A stretch of DNA of 15,815 nt from JBCBKZ01 sp039026975 (GTDB lineage Bacteria > Bacteroidota > Bacteroidia > J057), in the NCBI GenBank assembly GCA_039026975.1, contig JBCCLI010000123.1:1-15815 (forward strand). Direction: 5' to 3'. Both the position numbers and the translations under genes were made by a program. Of the stretch, positions 6,282-13,733 are shown one piece after another. Position 1 is the stretch's first letter. Each line of letters starts with the position of its first letter. The notes under the pieces were generated by a model. It ran no database searches and was not told the DNA's origin. It worked only from the letters and a program-made list of their open reading frames with translations.

Positions 6282-8282
6282 ATGCGCTACCCAACAGCAC
6301 TTATCCTGCTAATTCTTCTGCAATTGTCCCCTATCCGGGGGGATGAGCTGGATAGCCTCACTACTCAATTACTTATACAGCAAAATAAAGGAGATGAGAT
6401 CGGGGCCATGGAGACCCTGAAAGCGCTAGGGGAAGAGCATCATGAAAATCTCAACCATAGAAAAGCATTTGGATACTTCGAACAAGCCTTACAGATAGCC
6501 CTGAAAAATGGGCTTAAGGAAGAGCAGGTAAGGCTAAAAGCTAAGATGGGCTATGAACTATTCTGGCAGGATAATTATCAGGATGCCCTGAATTACCTAT
6601 TTAAAGCGGAAGAAGAGAAAAGGTGGTTAAGTGCAGAAGATCAGTCGCAGCTCCTTTCCCGCATAGCAGAAGTATTTACTAACCTGGGGGACTATACCCA
6701 AGCCGCCACTTACCAATATGATGCCTTGAAACTCAGTGAGTCTGTTAATGACTCTCTGGGGATAGCCTATGGCCACTGGAGCCTGAGTCGTGTGTTTTGG
6801 TATAGCGGCCAGCTAGATAAGGCCTATGAGGAAGCCTACCAGGCTTATGAGCTATTTACTACCCTGGAGAGAACCAATGCCCTTTATAGCACAGTAGCTG
6901 CCCTGGGGTCTATCCAAATTGAGAGAAATAACCTGGAAGAGGCTGAAGATCTGATCAACAGGTCTTTACGGGTAGCCAGAAGTATGGAATACCCTTATGG
7001 AGAAGCATTTTCTACGGGAATGTTAGGAGAGGTATTCAAGGCCCATGGAGATCTGGACTCGGCGGAATTTTACATAGAAAAAGCCATTGGTCTATTCAAG
7101 GAGAAAGGAATTAAGATGGAGATGGCTGAGTTTGAGAAGTCCCTGGCGGAAGTCTATACCAAGCAAAACAGATTTGGAAGGGCCATTGCTAAGCTTAAGG
7201 AAGCCCTAAACATAGCCACTAATATTGAAGCCTCTGCCTTGGAAAGAGACATTTATGAAAGGCTGGCAGAGAGTTATGAAAAGCAAGGCAACCTCCGCCT
7301 GGCATATGATTATCTCAGCAAATACACTACCCTCAAAGACAGCCTGTTAAATGAAGAGAACCAGAAGCAGCTGTCCAAGCTCAAGAAACAATACGAGATA
7401 GAGAAAAGAGAAAGAGAGCTAGATTTCAAGCAGCAAGAGTCGGAAATAGAACAGAATCAGTTCTACATCTATGGCTTTGGGGTAGGACTAATTTTCCTTT
7501 CAGTCATACTCTGGCTGGTATTTACGCGCTATAAATCCCAGTTCCAGGGAAATGAACTTCTCTTGAGAAAGAACCAGGAAATAGCCTATCAAAATGAGCA
7601 GCTCACGCACCTAAACGAGGATTTGCTGGAGTTTTCAGAATTGGTGAGTAGGGATCTGCAAAGCCCACTAGCTAATATTCAGGATGTGTGCAGGAGAATA
7701 GATGGGAATGCAATAGCCCCTGATGACGTACAAGTAGTAAAGGCTAACCTTAGTAAAATGGAGGAAGCCCTCTACGGCTTGGTTATGTATTCTGTTACGG
7801 GTTCCATGGAAGATGCTTTCGAGCTGTGCGACACCAGGGAGCTGGTAGTGGAAGCCATGAACGAGTTACCTGCCCATGTGAAGCAAAAGTCTTCCAAAAT
7901 ATCCCTACAAAATTTGCCAGCGGTATTTGCTAACAAAAAGAAGCTTACCCAGCTATTTCTTCACCTAATTACTTATTCTCTCCAACATCAGGATAATCCT
8001 ACTAGTACCATCTACGTTTCCGGAGAAAAGCTGGAAGATGGGCATGAGTTTTCTATCCATAATACAAATACCTTCATATCAGAAGAGAAAGCCTCAGCCC
8101 TCTTTAGGGTATTCTCAGAAAAAGAAGAGGGAGAATATACCGGACTAGAGCTAGCCGTTAGCCGAAAAATAGTAGAACAGCATAAGGGCCACATCTGGGT
8201 AGAAACCAGTGAGGAGGTAGGAACTTCTTTTCATTTCAGCATTCCCAAAGGAAAATATATGGAGAATGCCCCTCTTACGTAA
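6282..8282 (+). CDS. TPR sensor protein with degenerate histidine-kinase module (pseudokinase)
   Basis: This is a 666-residue protein: signal peptide (1-20), about seven TPR units in the periplasm (about 25-350), a charged coiled coil (355-392), a transmembrane helix (394-415), a second coiled coil (420-450), then a histidine-kinase-like region (450-656). That is the layout of Bacteroidota TPR sensor kinases. The key residues are changed. In the H-box (FSELVSRDLQSPL, usual form SHDLxxPL) the phospho-acceptor histidine is R457. In the N-box (LITYSLQH) the Mg-binding asparagine is Y565. The G1 box (usual DxGxG) reads N594, N596, F598, and the G2 box reads YTGLELA. The fold markers survive (SRKIVEQHKGHIWVETSEEVGTSFHFSIP). 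Autophosphorylation and ATP binding are therefore unlikely. A scaffold, dimerisation or partner-regulating role fits better. No response regulator gene adjoins it. The gene is intact and not a decayed pseudogene. Confidence 0.85.
   Translation: MRYPTALILLILLQLSPIRGDELDSLTTQLLIQQNKGDEIGAMETLKALGEEHHENLNHRKAFGYFEQALQIALKNGLKEEQVRLKAKMGYELFWQDNYQDALNYLFKAEEEKRWLSAEDQSQLLSRIAEVFTNLGDYTQAATYQYDALKLSESVNDSLGIAYGHWSLSRVFWYSGQLDKAYEEAYQAYELFTTLERTNALYSTVAALGSIQIERNNLEEAEDLINRSLRVARSMEYPYGEAFSTGMLGEVFKAHGDLDSAEFYIEKAIGLFKEKGIKMEMAEFEKSLAEVYTKQNRFGRAIAKLKEALNIATNIEASALERDIYERLAESYEKQGNLRLAYDYLSKYTTLKDSLLNEENQKQLSKLKKQYEIEKRERELDFKQQESEIEQNQFYIYGFGVGLIFLSVILWLVFTRYKSQFQGNELLLRKNQEIAYQNEQLTHLNEDLLEFSELVSRDLQSPLANIQDVCRRIDGNAIAPDDVQVVKANLSKMEEALYGLVMYSVTGSMEDAFELCDTRELVVEAMNELPAHVKQKSSKISLQNLPAVFANKKKLTQLFLHLITYSLQHQDNPTSTIYVSGEKLEDGHEFSIHNTNTFISEEKASALFRVFSEKEEGEYTGLELAVSRKIVEQHKGHIWVETSEEVGTSFHFSIPKGKYMENAPLT
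8275..8282. other. Palindrome shared by two convergent stop codons
   Basis: The palindrome ttacgtaa holds TAA for the pseudokinase gene (8280-8282, plus strand) and TAA for the M42 peptidase gene (8275-8277, minus strand), so the two coding regions overlap by 8 bases. There is no room for a terminator between them, so each transcript must run into the other gene. Confidence 0.9.
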
Positions 8283-9366
8283 AGTACCTAAAGTCCTGTC
8301 CGTGCTTGATTTGTAATAAGCTGTGATAGATCAGCTTAATCACTCCTTCCACATCTGCCTTATGTGTCATTTCCACAGTGGTATGCATATACCGCAGGGG
8401 AAGTGAGATCAAGGCAGAAGGAACTCCCATATTAGAGTAAGCAAAGGCATCCGTATCAGTTCCTGTAGAACGGGAAGCTGCTTGAAGCTGTACATCTATT
8501 TCTTCCTTAGCGGCCGTATCCCTGATTAGTTTTAGGAGGTTATTCTGGACCGCAGGCCCAATGGTAAGCGCAGGTCCTTTACCAGCCTTAATATCCCCAT
8601 TCATGATTTTATCTATCATGGGGGTGTGGGTATCATGTGTGACGTCCGTAACTATAGCTACATCCGGCTGTATCCGTTCCGCCACCATCTGCGCTCCTCT
8701 AAGGCCTATTTCTTCCTGGACGGCATTCACGATGTACAGACCGTAAGGAAGGCTAACATTATTCTCCTTAAGCAAGCGCGCTACCTGAGCTATCATAAAT
8801 CCCCCAGCTCTGTTATCCAGGGCCCGCCCCACATAATACCTATCATTCAGGAGCATGAAAGTATCTTCATAGGTAACTACACAGCCTACGTGAATACCCA
8901 TTTCTAAGACTTCATCCTTGGAAGTACAGCCGCAGTCCAGGAATATATTGGTGGTCTCTGGAGCTTTTTCTTTGGTTTTTCCCCTACGTGTGTGGATAGC
9001 AGGCCATCCAAATACGGCAGGAATCATCCCTTTTTCTGTGTGAATAAACACTCGCTTAGATGGTGCTATCTGGTGGTCAGAGCCACCATTTCTGATTAGG
9101 TAAATAAATCCATCCTCAGTAATGTAATTAACAAACCATGAAATCTCATCCGCATGCGCTTCTATCACTACCTTATAGTCTGAGTCCGGATTGATTATTC
9201 CGTAGGTAGATCCGTAGGCATCTACTTCATAAGTATCTATGTAAGGTTTGATATACTCCAACCAAAGTTTCTGCCCACCCGACTCAAATCCCGTAGGAGA
9301 GGGATTATTTATATACTGCTCGAAGAACTCCAACGCCTCAGCATTCATAGCTGTCAATTCTGCCAT
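8275..9366 (-). CDS. M42-family metallo-aminopeptidase
   Basis: This is a 363-residue cytosolic protein of the usual length for the M42 family (glutamyl aminopeptidase / deblocking aminopeptidase / FrvX-like). These enzymes use two metal ions to cleave N-terminal residues from peptides and generally assemble into large tetrahedral particles. Visible landmarks are EAHADEI (H71 metal ligand, D73), ALDNRAGG (D184, bridging ligand), VQEEIGLRGA (E218 general base and E219 ligand), VTDVTHDTHTP (D241 ligand) and RYMHTTVEM (H328 ligand). All expected ligands are present, so it should be active. No signal peptide is seen. The ATG at 9366 gives a normal N-terminus just ahead of LEFFEQYINNPSPTGFE. It is divergent from the rhodanese operon and convergent with the pseudokinase gene. 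The neighbours do not suggest a substrate. Confidence 0.9.
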   Translation of the reverse strand: MAELTAMNAEALEFFEQYINNPSPTGFESGGQKLWLEYIKPYIDTYEVDAYGSTYGIINPDSDYKVVIEAHADEISWFVNYITEDGFIYLIRNGGSDHQIAPSKRVFIHTEKGMIPAVFGWPAIHTRRGKTKEKAPETTNIFLDCGCTSKDEVLEMGIHVGCVVTYEDTFMLLNDRYYVGRALDNRAGGFMIAQVARLLKENNVSLPYGLYIVNAVQEEIGLRGAQMVAERIQPDVAIVTDVTHDTHTPMIDKIMNGDIKAGKGPALTIGPAVQNNLLKLIRDTAAKEEIDVQLQAASRSTGTDTDAFAYSNMGVPSALISLPLRYMHTTVEMTHKADVEGVIKLIYHSLLQIKHGQDFRYFT

Positions 9367-9470
9367 AAAGATTGTATTTAGATGATCCCAAAGTTAGAAA
9401 ATATTTTTTCTTTCAATAGGTCCATAGCCTTTATCAAGCTGTAACTCCGAAATAATATTATCGTATTAAC

Positions 9471-9482
9471 TTATTATAATAA
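9471..9482. promoter_or_regulatory. 12-base palindrome before the rhodanese operon
   Basis: The sequence ttattataataa is a perfect 12-base palindrome ending 6 bases before the ATG at 9489. ArsR-family regulators often bind A/T-rich inverted repeats at their own operons, and the third gene of this operon encodes such a protein. Autoregulation here is an inference from position alone. A/T-rich palindromes of this size can arise by chance. Confidence 0.3.
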
Positions 9483-9488
9483 CCTTGA

Positions 9489-9908
9489 ATGTCTACTTTG
9501 TCTAAGTTTCGTCTGATCTTTCTATTTCTTGTCAGTCAGTTTCTATTTATACATACAGCTTATTCTCAGGCTACCTCTACCTTTATAGACCTGGAGGTGG
9601 AAGCCTTCTCTACTGCCTTATCAGAGAAAGAAGGTGCTGTTTTGCTAGATGTACGTACACCAGCAGAGTGGCAAACGGGATATATAGACGGGGCCTTACT
9701 TATGGATTTTCATGATCCTGGTTTCGAGGAAAAGCTTTCAACGTTAGACAAACAAAAACCTGTCTTTGTTTATTGTAAAGCGGGGGGCAGGAGTGGGAAA
9801 ACAGCCGAACAATTATATAAAATGGGGTTCCTGGAGGTGTATAACCTGCTAGGAGGTATGACAGCCTGGGAGGAAGAGAAAGGAAAAGAGACACTTGTGA
9901 AACCATAA
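9489..9908 (+). CDS. Exported single-domain rhodanese
   Basis: This is a 139-residue protein. Residues 1-26 are a signal peptide (FRLIFLFLVSQFLFIH core) with likely cleavage near AYSQ, so it probably works in the periplasm. Residues 34-133 are one rhodanese domain: LLDVRTPAEWQTGYIDGALLMDF is the opening motif, VYCKAGGRS (94-102) is the active loop with catalytic C96 in a CxxxxRS arrangement, and YNLLGGMTAWEEE is the closing motif. Rhodaneses carry sulfane sulfur as a cysteine persulfide, moving it from donors such as thiosulfate to thiol acceptors. A thioredoxin gene 62 bases downstream is a natural thiol partner, although that thioredoxin looks cytosolic while this protein is exported. An ArsR-type regulator gene completes the probable operon. 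Confidence 0.88.
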   Translation: MSTLSKFRLIFLFLVSQFLFIHTAYSQATSTFIDLEVEAFSTALSEKEGAVLLDVRTPAEWQTGYIDGALLMDFHDPGFEEKLSTLDKQKPVFVYCKAGGRSGKTAEQLYKMGFLEVYNLLGGMTAWEEEKGKETLVKP

Positions 9909-9970
9909 GAGAAAAAATAGCTGTTACCACCCATGAAATTCCTTTCACTTATTCTTAGAAATAAAAACGT

Positions 9971-10276
9971 ATGAAATCTTCATTCTCAACTATTATTCAA
10001 TCAGAAGTTCCCATATTAATTGATTTTCATGCAGAATGGTGCGGGCCTTGTAAAGCCATGGCTCCTGTGCTTAAAGAGCTAGCGGGAGAGGTTAAAGGGA
10101 AGGCTAAAATTATCAAGATAGATATAGACAAAAATCCTGTGCTAGCAGAGAAGTATCAGGTAAAAGGGGTACCTACCTTTATGGTCTTTAAGCAAGGTGA
10201 ACTCAAGTGGCGTCAGTCTGGTATGATGCCTAAAGATATGCTAAAGAAGGTGCTTAGTCAGCATACTGATAATTAA
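9971..10276 (+). CDS. Thioredoxin
   Basis: This is a 101-residue protein with the classical thioredoxin fold. The active site WCGPC is at 23-27 (redox cysteines C24 and C27), the strand before it is ILIDFHAEW, and the cis-proline motif GVPTF places P68. No signal peptide is visible, so it should reduce disulfides or persulfides in the cytoplasm. It lies 62 bases after the rhodanese gene and 24 bases before the ArsR-type gene, all on one strand, so co-transcription is likely. Length and motifs are standard. Within this operon a role in releasing sulfide from protein persulfides, or in keeping the regulator's cysteines reduced, is plausible but inferred. Confidence 0.92.
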   Translation: MKSSFSTIIQSEVPILIDFHAEWCGPCKAMAPVLKELAGEVKGKAKIIKIDIDKNPVLAEKYQVKGVPTFMVFKQGELKWRQSGMMPKDMLKKVLSQHTDN

Positions 10277-10300
10277 CCCTAAGAGCTGCATAGGGTAAAA

Positions 10301-10657
10301 ATGGTAGTCTATGTAGTAAATAGTAACACTAGCGAGAATAGTATGGCAGGTATGGGAGAATTGATTATAGGTACAGACGAGAGTAAGCTGAAGAGAATGG
10401 CCAGAATGATGAAGACGGTGGGGCATTCTCAGCGATTAAAAATTATTGATTTATTACAAGAGAGGGGAACGCTTACTGTAAAGGAAATTTATGAAAAAGT
10501 AGGAATTAGCCAGTCAAATGCCTCCCAGCATTTGAAAGCGTTAGAAGATATAGAGGTACTTACCTCAAAGCGTGTGGGTAAGAATATTTGCTATAGCATA
10601 CAAAACCACGAGGTTTTGCAACTCCTCAGATGTATGAATAATTGTATAGACTGCTAG
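10301..10657 (+). CDS. ArsR-family transcriptional regulator with cysteine-rich tail
   Basis: This is a 118-residue winged helix-turn-helix protein. After an unstructured start, residues 28-54 (LKRMARMMKTVGHSQRLKIIDLLQE) are the first helices. Residues 58-83 (LTVKEIYEKVGISQSNASQHLKALED) are the helix-turn-helix, and 84-102 (IEVLTSKRVGKNICYSIQN) the wing. The metal site of classical ArsR (ELCVCDL) is absent. Cysteines lie at C97, C111, C115 and C118, three of them within the last eight residues (CMNNCIDC). Persulfide sensors of the SqrR/BigR type use a cysteine pair that includes one in the last helix, so a thiol or persulfide switch is possible. The first helix has no cysteine, so the pairing would differ. 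In-frame ATGs at 10343 and 10352 could be the true start. It probably controls its own operon. Confidence 0.85.
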   Translation: MVVYVVNSNTSENSMAGMGELIIGTDESKLKRMARMMKTVGHSQRLKIIDLLQERGTLTVKEIYEKVGISQSNASQHLKALEDIEVLTSKRVGKNICYSIQNHEVLQLLRCMNNCIDC

Positions 10658-10659
10658 TA

Positions 10660-10678
10660 GCCTGACCTTATCTCAGGC
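10660..10678. terminator. Short hairpin between convergent genes
   Basis: Arms gcctga (10660-10665) and tcaggc (10673-10678) flank a 7-base loop, just after the ArsR-type stop and across the stop of the convergent DUF255 gene. No T-run of the usual length follows on either strand, so it is only a weak bidirectional terminator candidate. Confidence 0.35.
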
Positions 10679-12767
10679 GTTCCTTTTCAAGTAAGGCTAA
10701 GGCAGAAGGGACATCTTTCACAGGCAGTTTACAGCTTTTATTGAGACAAACATAAATGTAGGTAGCCCCCTTTACATATTTATTCTCCAGTAATGGCAGA
10801 TCTTCTGTCTTGGTACTTCCCAGAAGAATAGCATCTCCCAGGTAGGAAGCAGCCATCTCAGCCCTTAGTATTTCTGCATCTTTCCCTACAATGGCAATTT
10901 CAAACAGGGGTTGTGTCTGCTGAGCAGCGGCTAATGCCCAGTTACTGTAGTAATCCGGCTGAGCTAGAATAGCTTCCTTTACATTACGGATCATTTGATC
11001 AGCCATGTCCCTGTAGGCTTGCTGGTCATAGAGCGTCCCCAGGTAAGCCAGTACCCTGGCCATGGTAGAATTAGAGGAGGGTATTACATTATCCCCTACT
11101 TCTACTTGCCGGGAAATTAAAGCAGCATCCTCATCAGAAGTGTAATAGAACATGCCTGTTCTGGGATTGTAGAAATGTTCTTGTGCATAAGCGACAAGCA
11201 GCTTAGCTTTTTCCAACCATTTTACATCAAAGGTGGCCTGGTACAGGCTAATACATGCATCAGCGGTTCGGGCATAATCATCCAGAAACCCAGAAATGCT
11301 AATATCTCCATCCTTGAAAATTCTCATTAGCTGTCCCTCAGAGGTCATCATTTCTTCCGTGAGAAAGGTGCCTATGCGAATGGCTTCCTCCTTAAAGGCG
11401 GGGGTTTGTAAAGTGTGATAAGCATCTACATACGCCTTGATCATCAGGCCATTCCAAGCCGTGATCACCTTATCATCTAAGCTGGGTCTTATTCTTTTTT
11501 CTCTTTCAGCTAATAAGGTGGCTTTACTTGCTGCCAATTTTCCATGTAGGTCTTGTACGGAGAGAGAAAAAGCTTCTGCACTGGCAGCTAAGGATTGTGA
11601 TAAGTAAAGGATATTTTTTTCTTCCCAATTGCCCTTTTCAGTTGCAGCGTATACCTGGGAGAATAGCTTGGCGTCTTCGCCCAGTAGCTTTTCCAGTTCA
11701 TCATACTTCCACACATAATACTTTCCCTCTTCTCCTTCTGAGTCTGCATCCAGAGAGGAGAAGTACCTACCTTCACCATCTGAAAGCTCTCTCTTAGCAA
11801 AGGTGAGGGTTTCTCGTACTACCTGCTCATAAAGAGGTTGGGGGCTTTGTTGATAGGCTTTGGCATACAAACTCACTAACTGGGCATTATCATACAGCAT
11901 TTTTTCAAAATGAGGAACCTTCCAGTCTTCATCAGTAGAATACCTGGCAAATCCTCCTCCCAGGTGGTCATAAATTCCTCCTTCTGCCATTTTATCCAGG
12001 GTGAGTGTCACTGCGGCTAAGGAAGCGTCATCTTGTTGGAGAAGAGATTCATATAGTAGAAACTGGTGGATATTAGGCATGGGGAATTTAGGTGCTCCTT
12101 TCTTTCCCCCTTTTTTCAGGTCGAGGCTTTTTCTGATAGTAGCAGCCATTGTCTGGAAATCCTCAGCTGGTACCTCTAATGTACCAGCTGTTTTCACCAT
12201 ACCATTTAATTCCTGAATAGCATTGGTGAGTTGGCTGGCATACTCTTCAGCTTTTATGGGGTCCTTCTGATAAATATCCTGTACACTTGTTAGTATGCTT
12301 ATCCATTGATCTTTAGGGAAATACGTGCCTACGAAGATAGGTCTTCCGTCAGGTAAGGTAATGGCATTTAAGGGCCACCCACAGCTTCTGCCGGTAAGTT
12401 GGCAGGCGTTCATATATATATCATCTACGTCAGGGCGTTCCTCCCTATCTACCTTTATATTGATAAAGTTGTCATTCATAATGGCAGCTACTGTAGTATC
12501 TTCAAAAGATTCATGTTCCATGACATGGCACCAATGGCAGGCCGCATAGCCTATGCTGATGATCATAAGTTTCTTTTCTTCCCGGGCAGTTTCCAACGCT
12601 AGCTTATCCCATGGATTCCAATGGACGGGATTGTAGGCATGCTGAAGCAGATAAGGGCTGCTGGCATCCTTTAGTCGATTAGTAGAAGGACTTCCATTTT
12701 GAGACTGGCAGGCGGGAGACATTGCTACCAGCATTAAAACTATGAGAGGAAGGAAGAATATGCGCAT
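10668..12767 (-). CDS. DUF255 thioredoxin-fold protein (YyaL/SSP411-like), exported
   Basis: This is a 699-residue protein when started at the ATG at 12767 (MRIFFLPLIVLMLVAMSPACQ). That start opens a secretion signal directly. Upstream TTG (12809) and ATG (12797) starts would add hydrophilic residues before it. C20 may be lipidated (SPAC, an imperfect lipobox). Residues 27-190 are the DUF255 thioredoxin-like domain: SPYLLQHAYNPVHWNPW, then the CxxC site CHWC at 77-80, then VDREERPDVDDIYM and GGWPLN-type CGWPLN. Residues 200-690 resemble an alpha/alpha barrel of the six-hairpin glycosidase type (DHLGGGFARYSTDEDWKVPHFEKMLYDNAQL, DADSEGEEGKYYVW, ITAWNGLMIKAY). The family is widespread but its reaction is not established. 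An exported form facing a rhodanese-thioredoxin operon fits a periplasmic redox role, as inference. Confidence 0.88.
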   Translation of the reverse strand: MRIFFLPLIVLMLVAMSPACQSQNGSPSTNRLKDASSPYLLQHAYNPVHWNPWDKLALETAREEKKLMIISIGYAACHWCHVMEHESFEDTTVAAIMNDNFINIKVDREERPDVDDIYMNACQLTGRSCGWPLNAITLPDGRPIFVGTYFPKDQWISILTSVQDIYQKDPIKAEEYASQLTNAIQELNGMVKTAGTLEVPAEDFQTMAATIRKSLDLKKGGKKGAPKFPMPNIHQFLLYESLLQQDDASLAAVTLTLDKMAEGGIYDHLGGGFARYSTDEDWKVPHFEKMLYDNAQLVSLYAKAYQQSPQPLYEQVVRETLTFAKRELSDGEGRYFSSLDADSEGEEGKYYVWKYDELEKLLGEDAKLFSQVYAATEKGNWEEKNILYLSQSLAASAEAFSLSVQDLHGKLAASKATLLAEREKRIRPSLDDKVITAWNGLMIKAYVDAYHTLQTPAFKEEAIRIGTFLTEEMMTSEGQLMRIFKDGDISISGFLDDYARTADACISLYQATFDVKWLEKAKLLVAYAQEHFYNPRTGMFYYTSDEDAALISRQVEVGDNVIPSSNSTMARVLAYLGTLYDQQAYRDMADQMIRNVKEAILAQPDYYSNWALAAAQQTQPLFEIAIVGKDAEILRAEMAASYLGDAILLGSTKTEDLPLLENKYVKGATYIYVCLNKSCKLPVKDVPSALALLEKERLR

Positions 12768-12910
12768 GGAAGAAAAGTTATGAAGATTGTTCAGCATTAT
12801 AGGTAACAAAAAATGTTAATTGTATTGAATACGTAAATATGTATAAATGTAAGCTGGAAAGAGGTGACAATCCCTTCTTTCTCGCATCCCAACAAATAAA
12901 GATACACCCT

Positions 12911-13642
12911 ATGAGAAAACTTATTTGGTTCCTGCCCTTGTTTTTGTTTTCAATGGTCGGCTGTGACAGCCTGTATGAAATTGCTAACGAAGTATATACC
13001 CAGGAGCCTAGTAGTCTTGAAATGAGTAATGGCCTGAAACAGGCCCTGGACAATGGAATAAATTATGCCGTAGGTACTCTAAGTAAGGAAGGCGGATACT
13101 TTAATGATCCACTGGTGAAGATTCCTTTCCCGGAAGAAGCTCAATTTGCAGCGGATGCCCTGCAGAAAATAGGCCTTGGTGGACTGGTAACTGATTTTGA
13201 GAAAAGGCTAAATCGGGGAGCTGAAGAAGGGGCCAAGGAAGCCCTCAGTATTTTTGGGAATGCCATTAAGCAGATGACTTTTAGTGATGTCAAGAATATT
13301 TTGCTAGGGGGTGAGAATTCAGCTACCAACTTTTTTCGGAACAAAACAGAGCAGGCACTTTACGATAAATTTTCTCCTAAAATTAAGACTTCTCTGGATC
13401 AGGTAAATGCTACTAAGGTCTGGACAGATATTACTACTAAGTATAATTCCATTCCATTTACCAGAAATAAGGTGGAGACTGACTTAGTAAAATATGCTAC
13501 TAATAAAGCCATGGATGGGCTGTTTCTTAAAGTAGCAGAAGAGGAAAAGAAAATACGCGAAAATCCTGTTGCCCGTACTTCTGAGCTGCTAAGGTCAGTG
13601 TTTGGCTATGCTGATAAGCAGAAGCAAGCCAGCAACGGATAG
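12911..13642 (+). CDS. DUF4197 lipoprotein
   Basis: This is a 243-residue protein. I start it at the ATG at 12911 (MRKLIWFLPLFLFSMVGCDSL), because the hydrophobic signal and a lipobox (MVGC, lipidated C18) follow directly. An upstream in-frame ATG at 12839 would add 24 hydrophilic residues. The body matches my recollection of DUF4197: GLKQALDNGINYAVGTLSK, NDPLVKIPFPEE, LNRGAEEGAKEA, AIKQMTFSDVKNILLGG, then YNSIPF and a closing helix KKIRENPVARTSELLRSVFG. The function of the family is not known. It is usually a periplasmic, helical lipoprotein in Bacteroidota and Proteobacteria. It is divergent from the DUF255 gene across 143 bases and ends before a good terminator, so it is probably transcribed alone. 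Confidence 0.85.
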   Translation: MRKLIWFLPLFLFSMVGCDSLYEIANEVYTQEPSSLEMSNGLKQALDNGINYAVGTLSKEGGYFNDPLVKIPFPEEAQFAADALQKIGLGGLVTDFEKRLNRGAEEGAKEALSIFGNAIKQMTFSDVKNILLGGENSATNFFRNKTEQALYDKFSPKIKTSLDQVNATKVWTDITTKYNSIPFTRNKVETDLVKYATNKAMDGLFLKVAEEEKKIRENPVARTSELLRSVFGYADKQKQASNG

Positions 13643-13663
13643 AGAATATACTGACGTTGATCG

Positions 13664-13700
13664 AAGCGGAATGGCCCTCAGGGAGCCTTTCCGCTTTTTT
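13664..13700 (+). terminator. Intrinsic terminator after the DUF4197 gene
   Basis: Arms aagcggaa (13664-13671) and ttccgctt (13689-13696) form an 8-base perfect stem, the loop can add a ggc/gcc pairing, and a run of six T follows (13695-13700). It lies 22 bases after the DUF4197 stop. It also shows that the following permease gene does not begin at the in-frame ATG at 13602. Confidence 0.85.
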
Positions 13701-13733
13701 GGTGTATATTCCATCCAACTTATAGTAGCACCT

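Noticed and set aside
6282..8282. Pseudogene call for the degenerate kinase
   Set aside because: The frame is intact over 666 codons with signal peptide, TPRs, membrane helix and fold motifs preserved, so it is probably a functional pseudokinase.
12822..12832. Inverted repeat gtattgaatac between the DUF255 and DUF4197 genes as an operator
   Set aside because: Five-base arms in A/T-rich DNA are expected by chance and no regulator is nearby.
13602..13733. Extended N-terminus of the permease from the ATG at 13602
   Set aside because: It overlaps the DUF4197 gene and crosses a strong terminator, and the family's N-terminus begins at 13734.
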